Below are positions 28,001-40,000 of a stretch of DNA of 64,000 bases, in pieces. Each line of letters opens with the position of its first letter. The first letter of the stretch is position 1. Under the pieces are notes generated by a model. The model saw only the letters and a list, made by a program, of their open reading frames with translations, was not told where the DNA came from and ran no database searches. The stretch is from Panopea generosa. Lineage: Eukaryota > Mollusca > Bivalvia > Adapedonta > Hiatellidae. The translations under genes were made by a program, and so were the position numbers. Location of the stretch: contig CM055899.1 of NCBI GenBank assembly GCA_029582155.1, positions 78,155,719 through 78,219,718 on the forward strand, in the 5' to 3' direction.

Positions 28001-31000
28001 TGAATGTTTGTAACCAAGTCAGTTGTCTGTCTTTAAACAACAACTGTTGCTGGATGTTTATAATCGAAGTAGTTCTTTGTTTCTGCTTAAACTACAACTG
28101 TGCCTGAATGTTTATAACCAATTCAGTTGTTTATCTTTAAACTACAACTGTGCCTGAATGTTCATAAACAACTCAGCTCTTTGTTTCTGCTTAAGTTACA
28201 ACTGTACCTGAATGTTTGTAACCAATTCAGTTATTTGTCTTTAAACAACAACTATGCCTGAATGTTCGAAAACAACTCAGCACTTTGTTTCTACTTAAGC
28301 TAAAACTGTACCTGAATGTTTGTAACAATTCATTATTTGTCTTTAAATAACAACTGTGCCCCGAATGTTCATAAACATCTCAGCTCTTTGTTTCTGCTTA
28401 AGTTACAACTGTACCTGAATTTTTGTAACCAATTCAGTTATTTGTTTTTAAACAACAACTATGCCTGAATGTTCAAAAACAACTCAGCACTTAATATAAC
28501 TGTACCTGAATGTTTGTAACTAATTCATTATTTGTCTTTAAATAACAACTGTGCCTGAATGTTCATGAACAACTCAGCTCTTTGTTTCTGCTTAATCTAC
28601 AACTGTGCCTGAATGTTTGTAACCAATTCAGTTATTTGTCTTTAAACTACTACTGTACCTGAATGTTCATGAACAACTCAGCTCTTTGTTTCTGCTTAAG
28701 CTACAACTGTACCTGAATGTTTGTAACCAATTCATTATTTGTCTTTAAACTACAACTGTGCATGAATGTTCATAAACAACTCGGCTCTTTGTTTCTGCTT
28801 AAGCTACAACTGTGCCTGAATGTTTGTAACCAATTCAGTTATTTGTCTTTAAACTACAACTGTACCTGAATGTTCATAAACAACTCAGCTCTTTGTTTCT
28901 GCTTAAGTAACAACTGTACCTGAATGTCTGTAACCGATTCAGTTATGTGTCTTTGAACTATATTTGTACCTTAATGTTCATAAATCTCTCAGCTCTTAGT
29001 TTCTGCTTAAGCTACAACTGTACCTGAATGTTTGTAACCAATTCAGTTATTTGTCTTTAAACTACAACTGTGCCTGAATGTTCATAAACAACTCAGCACT
29101 TTGTTTCTACTTAAGCTACAACTGTGCCTGAATGTTTGTAACCAATTCAGTTATTTGTCTTTAAACTACAACTGTGCCCGAATGTTCATAAACAACTCAG
29201 CTCTTTGTTTCTGCTTAAGTTACAACTGTACCTGAATGTTTGTAACATATTCAGTTATTTGTCTTTAAACTACAACTGTGCTTGAATGTTCATATACAAC
29301 TTAGCTCTTTGTTTCTGCTTAAGTTACAACTGTACCTGAATGTTTCTAACCGATTTAGTTATTTGTCTTTAAACTATAATTGTGCCTGAATGTTCATAAC
29401 TATCTAAGCTCTTTGTTTCTGCTGAAACTACAACTGTACCTGAATGTTTGTAACCAATTCAATTATTTGTCTTTAAACTACATCTGTGCTTGATTGTTCA
29501 TAAACGTCTCAGCTCTTTGTTTCTGCTTAAGCTACAACTGTACCTGAATGTTTGTAACCAATTCAGTTAATTGTCTTTCAACTACAACTGTGCCTGAATG
29601 TTTGTAACCAAGTCAGTTGTTTATCTTTAAACTACAACTGTTGCTGGATGTTTATAATCAACGTAGTTCTTTGTACTTAAGAAACTAAAGATGTTTTACT
29701 TCTCTTGGAAGTTGTCCGTCTTTCAATGCTGGTTCCCCTGACCTTGGTGCTGCTGATCCTCCTGGCCATGTTGTTGCTGGTCCCCCTTGCCTTGTTGGTG
29801 CTGGTTCCCCTGGTATTTGAAAGAAGAGATATAAAATCATATCCGTCTTACAAACTGTCTAAACTATCATACTGGCCAAGTCTAACAGCGAATTTTGCCT
29901 TAACATGATTCGTTAGGCAAATACAACACTATTCTACTCAATTAATGGTTTTAATTTAGACCAAAATGAGCTCTTCGTCCACAAATAAAACTAGACGCCA
30001 TATCAACTATAATTTTAAAAACGCCATAAAAGTAGCATTGAATGTAGGTAATAAACTTTGTTACTGACTATCTTTAGCAAAGTCTGTATCTTTTCATTTT
30101 ACCACACAGTCAGTCTTATGTATGTAAGGAATCAATTACATTCGGACCACCCTGCCGATTATCCTAATACCGATGAATGACGGAATTGCCCGAGTATGCA
30201 CGATTCGAATCATTTGTACTCGTACACACCAAAACTGCACATCAGTTGATGATAGGAACCAAAATAAAATTCCATAGAATTAAATGGCTAGCCTATATTA
30301 CTTTACTTTATTACAAAGTGAGTCTATGAGAAAGGCTGCCCATTGCACAACTATGAATAAACATTGGAGACTTTTATGCCAACAGTTTCCAAGAAATGGA
30401 GTTGAACACAAAAACGCAAGCTTTTGTAGGTTAAGTTATGTATAAAGGGCAATGTCATCCAAACAAAGTGGCATGTTTTGGGGTAGCACTACCAATAAGA
30501 CAATTACGGCCCAAGTGTTTTGGCTATTGGCCAAATAGTTTAAAAGAAATACGATATTAATCCGCAGGTGTCAAGGTCACCAAATTTAATGCTTCATGGT
30601 TTTGATAAGTACTACCCAGAACTATAGGTAAAAGTTTGTAACGCAAGTATAAACTCTGAGAAACGGAGTTAAACGAAAAAAAACTTAAACTTTTTTTAGG
30701 CTACGCTAATTAATTATTCGTAGAGGTCGCGGCCATCTGAAAAAAATAATCTGCATGGTTACTACCCGTACACAGCTATGAACCATTTGGTGACTCAGAG
30801 AAACGCAAAATATGACTTCTTGTAAGCTAAGTTAATACTTCGTAGAGGTGAAGGTTACATGTATCCCAAAAATGCTGCATGGTACTATCATAGTACTGTT
30901 ATGGACCATGTGTGTTGGCTCATGGCCAACTTGTTTTTAAGAAAAGGGGCTATTTTAAACGCAAGCCCTAATATCGTAAAGGCTAAGTTATTCATCAGTA

Positions 31001-34000
31001 GACATACATGTAAATGTTATCTGAGACAATACATAGTTTCGTGCAGTATTGCCCATAAAAATAGATCGAATTTTGGTTAACTAGACTAAAACGTTTTTGA
31101 GAAAGGGCGCTAACGATAAACGCAGAATATTAACATTGTGTAGGCCAAAGTTAGTCATGCTTTCAGGGCATAGCTTACCAAATAAAAATGCTGCATGGTT
31201 TTGAGCAAAAGCAAAAGTATTCATTAAACAACTATGGGCCAAAATTGATGACTATGTTAAACAGTTTCTGAAATACAGCTCAACGCAAAACGAACACTTA
31301 ACGTTAACGCAGCCGCATACCTATATATTTTTCTTTGCAAATGCAAGAAAAAAAATGTACAAGCAAAACTTTTATTTTAGAAGTTTAGAATGTGAAATTC
31401 GCGCAGGACAACACACATTGATCGATTAACTATCTAATATTATATAATAATTGATGGAGGGCAGTCTAAAATTATTGTCAACGTACATGTAACTGCACAC
31501 GAGTTACGGCTATCGCCGCGGCTTTAAAAAGAAGGGTCGTTTATCGTCGTGACCTTTTGGCAGTACTGCTTTTTTCAAGAGAACACAGAAAAATGCATAA
31601 TGTATAAATCACATATGTATATGTATGAATGAAAACTGAGTAAGTCTTAAAGAATGTGGGTGATGGGTGGGGTATTAGTGTGGAATCCAACAGATTTGTA
31701 AATAGTGTGATTCTAAATACAACATGATACACTTTAACGGACAATTCCATGAACAGTTTACAGCTTTCTCTCATACAACATCTACACCTTATATATGGCA
31801 TGGAACGTGATATACTGTTGTTACTGTATGGTGTATAACGTTGCTTTCAACAGTGCTTTCCGTCATATCGCGATAGATTCTACTTGAGACAATACTATAT
31901 TAAGCGCTGGGGTGTCATACTGCAGACACATGGTGTGATACTTTACCCAGTCATATTATACTGACACCTGGCCGACCAGATATAGAACTAACCACTTTAT
32001 GGTGAGAGCCAAGCGAGGAAGCTTCTTGTAACATTTTATCAAGAATTTGGTAGGACCCGATCGGGTATCGAACCCACGACCTACCGCATACGAAGCAGTC
32101 TTTCTACCACTACACCACCACTGCGGTAGCGTGATATAAGCATGTTATGAAAAACAGATTTTAGATATCTTATATTGTATACCATTTCTATAAAATACAC
32201 GGGGTTGTTGGTACATTGTAGGTGGACTGGAAAACGATTGCATCTGGTACATCGAATTGTTCTGTAATTAAAACGAGTAAAAAAATGTTATACATAGAAA
32301 TGGTTTCACAGCTCTTCTTCATACGTCTTGTTTCTTCTATAAATAGTATTTCTTTTACATTAAAGTGTGTTTTTATTGATATTTCATATAAATTTTAAAG
32401 TTTATAGTTGGTACCCAAATATACGCACTTCAAAACGTATATTAAAGTTCTGTGAAGATTTAGAAGTAAAGCTTTTACAACTTGATTAGTGTGAACTGTT
32501 TATAATATAGTCAATATTCTTTGTCCAATATAACATATATTTATTCTAAGTAATTAAAATGAAACGTATTTTGAAATAAACAATGAAGGGAGGCAAAAAA
32601 ATAACGAACACAGTACATTCATTCATTTCTAACCATCTATCGCATTTCATGGTAGTTTAATCAGTATATAATAACAGTACATTCATTCATTTCTTACCAT
32701 CTATCACATTTCATGGTAGTTTAACCAGTATATAATAACAGTGCATTCATTAGTTAGCATCGTCTATTAAATCTCGTGGTAGCAAATACAACTCTAAATA
32801 GTTCCACGTTTTACAATATAGATATCGACGGACACATTTACTTTGCAAAAACACAGAATACATTAAACACAATTTAATTACATACGTTACACTTAAAAAT
32901 ACCGATTTCCAATACTTCGTCATAAACACAATAAAAAACTCTCATAATACGTTCCCAGATTCCTTAGCCTTTATCCTAATAAACAACTCTGAATATTGCT
33001 GATATGAAATTAAATTCGCCACCTTCTAGTCTGAATATATATCAACACTTTATACAAAATTTTACTACTGTCGAAATATAGCTATCGGACATTCAAAAAA
33101 CTTCTAGCAAACCTAATATAAAATCTGCTTACTCAGAATGCCACATGTAATGTCAGTTTATGCAGAGGTCTCTGCCACATCGATCTTGCAATGATCGTAT
33201 TTGCTAACAGACCCAGATTTAAGCTTATACTTGTTTATTTGTGAAAGAAATCTACATAACACAGATTTATCTCAAGGAAATCATGCAATTAAATTATAAT
33301 CCGAAGTCGTAAGACTATAAATGTGCAACAACTATGATTAGTTTTACAATAATAAATCCCTTTATTTTTTCCTAAAATACTCATTACTTAACAGATTTTT
33401 ATGAAAAACGTCAAAATGAGTTTTTCTTTAATTTAAAAATGAATATATAAAATATATTAAAAATGTGTTATCCGGGCCTCTCTAATTGGCAATAAGTTTA
33501 ACAAACCTACTCTTCGTTACCGATATACGCCTATACAATATACAATGGCACTGATATTCGGGCCACGTCAACAAACCTACTCTTCTTTACCGATATACGC
33601 CTGTACAATATACAACGGCACTGATATTTGGGCCACGTCAACAAACCTACTCTTCGTTACCGATATACACCTATACAATAAATAACGGCACTGATATTCA
33701 GGCCACGTCAACAAACCTACTCTTCGTTACCGATATACGCCTATACAATATACAATGGCACTGATATTCGGGCCACGTCAACAAACCTACTCTTCGTTAC
33801 CGATATACGCCTATACAATATACAATGGCACTGATATTCGGGCCACGTCAACAAACCTACTCTTCTTTACCGATATACGCCTATACAATATACAACGGCA
33901 CTGATATTCGGGCCACGTCAACAAACCTACTCTTCTTTACCGATATACGCCTGTACAATATACAACGGCACTGATATTCCGGCCACGTCAACAAACCTAC

Positions 34001-37000
34001 TCTTCGTTACCGATATACGCCTATACAATATACAACAGCACTGATATTCAGGCCACGTCAACAAACCTACTCTTCGTTACCGATATACGCCTATACAATA
34101 TACAACGGCACTGATATTCGGACCACGTCAACAATCCTACTCTTCTTTACCGATATACGCCTGAACAATATACAACGGCACTGATATTCGGGCCCAGTCA
34201 ACAAACCTACTCTTCTTTAGCGATATACGCCTGTACAATATACAACGTCACTGATATTCGGGTCACGTTAACAAACCTACTCTTCTTTACCGATTTACGC
34301 CTGTACAATATACAACGTCACTGATATTCAGGCCACGTCAACAAACCTACTCTTCGTTACCGATATACACCTATACAATATACAAAGTCACTGATATTCA
34401 GGCCACGTCAACAAACCTACTCTTCTTTACCGATATACTCCTATACAATATACAACGGCACTGATATTCAGGCCACGTCAACAAACCTACTCTTCATTAC
34501 CGATATACGCCTATGCAATATACAACGGCACTGATATTCGAGCCACGTCAACAAACCTACTCTTCTTTACCGATATACGCCTATACAATATACAACGGCA
34601 CTGATATTCAGGCCACATCAACAAACCTACTCTTCATTACCGATAAACGCATATACAATATACAACGGCACTGATATTCAGGCCACGTCAACAAACCTTC
34701 TCTTCATTACCGATATACGCCTATACAATTTACTTTGGTACTGATATTCAAGCCAAGTCAACAAACTTAATCTGTTACACTCTTCTAGCTAATGGCATTA
34801 AGAACAATATTTAGCTTACCTCGGATATCCCAGTTTCCATTGTCATACTTCTTACTGCTTTTCTGTGTTTGCCCAAAAGTCTAAAATATTTTTTTTAAAA
34901 AGTTATATACATGAAAGTCAACATCATGCATGATAGGAGTAATGCCAGTGTTTTCTCCTGGTATGTGAAATTGACACAAGTGTCTAACTTAACACCTCAG
35001 CCGGAGATTTTCTTTTTCATTTCGAATGTTTCACTTTCTCTAAATGGTTATTTGAACTCTCATTACATATAGTCTCTTTTTCTGACTCAAAATGTTCTCA
35101 GCGTTGCCTTCGCATCTCATTTCCTTTACTGAAAAATCTCAAGTTCTCCAAATGATATACTTACTCATTAGTAAACATGCAGAATTACCAGCGTAATTAA
35201 CATTTAAGAAGTTCAAAAATTTGAGTTGAGGAAAATCTCAAGTTTTGATGTTGAGTGAACTGAGTGCCTGATTTTCTGACAGTTATGACTGTTCGAAGAT
35301 CACGTGATATTATAATTACATATACAGAAGTGTTATTTTCATGATTTTTCACTAGGCAACAACATAATGTACCTTTTCACATCTTCTAGATATTATTTGA
35401 ACAAACGCAAGTTTACGCTGCTTAAACGTTTAATGAATTAACCAGGTTTTGTCGTTCCCTCAGATATATATGTACTACACGTAAGAATTTTGAATGAATT
35501 TAGTAAAGTTGTACATTTCCACAGACATAATTTTTTATACGTTTTATAAATTTCAGGATGAAAACACACGGTTCTTGCGGCACCTGCGCCTAGCACATTC
35601 CACTAACCGCGCTACAACAACGTTGCGAAAAAACGTACATAATGACGTCGTCATTAATGCACACATTACATAGAGGTATTGTTATTATGTTTTCAATGTA
35701 TTTTCCTATTTTTATGCGTTTTTGGAGCGGAGTAACCTTACAACAGACAACTGGAATATCTTTGGCCCTTTTTGATTCAGACACACGGTCTATGTAGTGT
35801 CAGCACCAATAACATTAATGACGACGTATTTACCACAACAACAAAAAAAACGCTGCGCAAATTAAGAGTGGTACAAGTCAGTTATTAGGTCCGAAAAGTT
35901 TTTATCAAACTCACTTTTAATTGGTTGACCGATCGACTCTTTTTGCTACGGATTTCGGAAGTAGTCCCTGTGGTGACGTATATAGGGAGCAGTAATTTTT
36001 ACGAATCAGATTATCCATGTTAGTATGATTTACGTTTTATATAATAATTCCGAAAATAACAGTGGTATTGGTGATTGGAAATTTATTAAAAAAAAATAAA
36101 GTGTGTTTATTGATTCAAAATTGGAAAAAAATATAAATAGAAATATTGACAGAAACAGTATTGTTACAAATTAAAAATACAATTACAAATAAAAAAATAA
36201 ATACATAAGTAAAAGGTAATTTTATAATTATCAACCATATTACATAAAAGCAATAACGTATTGCAACTTATTAATTATAAAATATCACAGAATGCAATTT
36301 AATACTACTGTTTTGGCAAAATCCAGTGTGAAAAAGTAAATCGATCACAATAAAATATTCTATAAAAACCATGGTAACTTAAATGAAATGTATGGCAAAT
36401 CTCAAAGAAGTATTAAATTAATGCAACATTGGACATACATGATAGTGTGTAATAACCTTGGATTGCCCATAAAGCCCGAAGGCTTATTTCCAATGAGGTC
36501 TTGTTGGTTTTACAAGGCAGGCATAATCTATCAAGTCTGCTTAAATATTTTTTTTCATTCATACAACGGTGTGTAATATATTCTGGTTGACATTGGTGCT
36601 TTGAATCATCATTTTTTTGTTTGAATCAATGTTTTAGACTTACCCATCTTCGCTGCTATCGCTGTTATACTCGGTCGTTGTTATATCGTCATCTTTGTTG
36701 GCGGAACCATCTCCAGCTGCAAAATACGAATATATTTATAGGGACAGTTGAAAATGCCGTTGTTTATAGAGTGTATGGCTAAACATCAAGTTTGCTTGGA
36801 ATATATTTGTTCTAATGTATGTTCCAATTGCAATCCTGATTTAATTTGTTGTCATTGTTTTATTGAAATCATATACATCTATCTCTGTCTCACTTTAAAG
36901 ATGCACCTTTACCTTCGTTTAAGAGATGTGTTGTCAATCCAGAAAACTATTTGTTTCTTTTGATTATTTGTGTATAAACTGGTAAAAGTCAGCTTATTAG

Positions 37001-40000
37001 TATTTTATCGTTTTTTTCAGTACTGATGTACACATGTGGTTAAACTCTTCGATATTGAAGGTTCTTTAGCGTAGGTTAGAGTTAGTCTTGATCATCTGCG
37101 ACGCTTGCGTTTCTATACAGACAAACGTCTTGACAAAGTGTATCAAAAAGAAAAAAACTTTGGATCTGTAAGTACATGTAAGCTATGACTGGCCGAAACG
37201 ACACCTCTGCAACGGTTATGTTTTAACAAAATTTCAACATATTTATTCCGATGGAAGTCATTGCAGTTATCTTGTAAAAGATGTTTATCAAATAGAGAAT
37301 ATCTAATAAATGTATATAGAAATAAACAACTTAACAATAGTCATTTGAAATACTATGAAAATCTACAAGGAAATCCGATTTTTTGAACAACCAATCAAAA
37401 ACTTTATTAGGTTTCCGTTATATTTTTATTCCCGGTCGGACGTTTTGAGACGTTTGTCTTTTAAAAAGGGAAGCGTCGCAGATGGTAAAGACTAGTTTTT
37501 TGTTGGTTATTATAATTGTGGCTATGGACCATTTTAAAACGTATGGCTATGTTATTTAATAAAAAAGATCATGAAAACGTTCGCGAAAGAGTCTGTCTGG
37601 ATCGGTCGTCTTCGCATAAGTGTAAAGTGTGACAATTATATCCGATGGTTTTTTATAGATTATTAAATAAAATTACATCTATTTTGTGCGTATATTGTGA
37701 CGCTGTACTATCTATTACAGGTTTTAATTATGTTTCGTTAGTTAAAACAGGATGTGAATGATTTACAGTTTCCGCATAATACATCACACGTATATAATAT
37801 GCTGTGACGAGTGTTAAGTTAGACTTGAGAACCTGCGGTGTATATCTTTATTTTTTTTCAAATAACTTGGAAAACCATACAAACAAATTATGTTTGATTA
37901 TGTATTTCATTCTCTATATGAAATTCGTATAATTTAATATTTTAATTAAACACGGTGGTCTTATTGTGCACTTTTTGTTCACATTTATTATTTGTATCCG
38001 CACGTTGGTCTCATATTTAGTTTCACTGTTGTATCCACGCGTTGACTATTCACCATTTGTATCCATGCGGTGCTCTCGTATTACACTTCCATGTTAACTA
38101 TTCACAATTTGTATCCACACGATGATCTCGTGTTACACTTCCCTGTTGACTATTAATTACCCACGCGGTGGTCATGTATAACACTTCCCTGTTGACTGTT
38201 TACTATCTGTATCCACGCGGTGGTTTCGTATTACACTTCCCTGTTAATTATTCACAATCTGTATCCACGTGGTGGTCTCGTATTACACTTTCCTGTTGAC
38301 TAGTCACTATTTGTATCCACGCGGAGGTGTAGTATTACACTTCCATGTTAACTATTCACAATCTGTATCTACGCGTTGGTCTCGTATTACACTTCCATGT
38401 TAACTATTCACAATCTGTATCTACGCGTTGGTCTCGTATTACACTTCCATGTTTACTGTTAACTATTTGTATCCACGCGGTGGTCTCGTATTACACTTCC
38501 ATTTTTACTATTCACTATCCGTATCCACACGGTGATCTCAAATTACGCTTACCTGTTAACTATTCTCTATTTGTATCCTCGCGATGGTCTCGTATTACAC
38601 TTCCCTGTTGTCTATTCACTATATATATCCACGCGGTGGTCTAATATTACGATTCCCTGTAACTATTCACTATATGTATCCACGTGTGGTGTCGTAATAT
38701 TCTTCCGTGTTAACTATTCACTATCTGTATCCAAGCAGTGATCTCGTATTACATTTCCCTGTTTACTATTCACTATCCACGTGGTGGTCTCGTATTGCGC
38801 TTTCCTGTTGACTATTCACTATCAACGCGGTGGTCTCGTATTACGCTTCACTGTTGACTTTTCACTATCCACGTGGTGGTCTCGTATTGCGCTTTCCTGT
38901 TGGCTATTCACTATCCACGCGGTGGTCTCGTATTACGCTTCACTGTTGCCTATTCACTATTTGTATCCACTTGGTGGTCTCGTATTACACTTCTGTGTTA
39001 CCAATTTACAATGTGTGTCTATGCGGTGATCTAGAATTACGATTCCGTTTTGACTATTCACTATCTGTATCCACGCGGTGGTGTAGTATTACACTTTCCT
39101 GTTGACTTTTCATTGTTTTCCCTCATTCTTTGAAACTTTGGGTCATTTGTCCCCTATGTGATGAGACACATCCCGAGCGACTAACTAAAGCTGGTGTTCA
39201 TTAAATGAATATGTTACTTTTTACAATTTCTAGTTAAATAAACAGTTCATGCATAATTCACAAATCACCATTCGGTAGCAACTATATATTAAATGATAAC
39301 TAGGTAAAATAGCATCCACGAGGCGATCAATGAATGTATGACATTTCCAAAAAAACTGTGTTAAGACATGTATACGAACGCGTAGCACTGTATAGTACAC
39401 TATCAGAGTAAAGTGTGTGCGATATTATGTTATATTGATCCGGTCCATCAGCAGACAGACACTATGACTAACCGATAACCTTGGTCATATTCGATACTTG
39501 CTTTTCCGTTAATACAGGAAAAAATAGTCTTGCTCGTATTCTATACTTGCTTTTCTAAATGACAAACGTCTTGACAATTTCTTATTTAAAAACTATTGTA
39601 ACGGAATTCTAATAAAGTTTCTGATTGGTAAATACATTCATACTACTATGGTGAGTTTCATAGTATTTTAAAACAATTTGGATTTTTTTATTTTAGAATC
39701 ATGTTAAGATATGTTTATTATGCTCATTTTTATTTATCTAAGCCAATATATCAGCAATGTCTTTCTTCGGAATTAAATAGATCTTATTTTTATTAACCGT
39801 TACAGCGGTGTGTTTGCCTCGGCAACTTAAATATTACTTCTTGTTCCATTTATTCTGTCAAGACGCTTGTTTTTAAGAAAAGTAAGCGTCGAGGATGATC
39901 AAAATCACACAAAAAAGTTTAAAACCGAAAGTAATTATAAAATGCGGATGGCTAAGACAAACACGCCACCAGTATGGCTAATGTTTTAAATGTAAAGAAA

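Noticed and set aside
33495-34770. CRISPR-like regular array
   Set aside because: Whole 70-bp units are repeated with no variable spacers, in a eukaryotic intron; it is a minisatellite.
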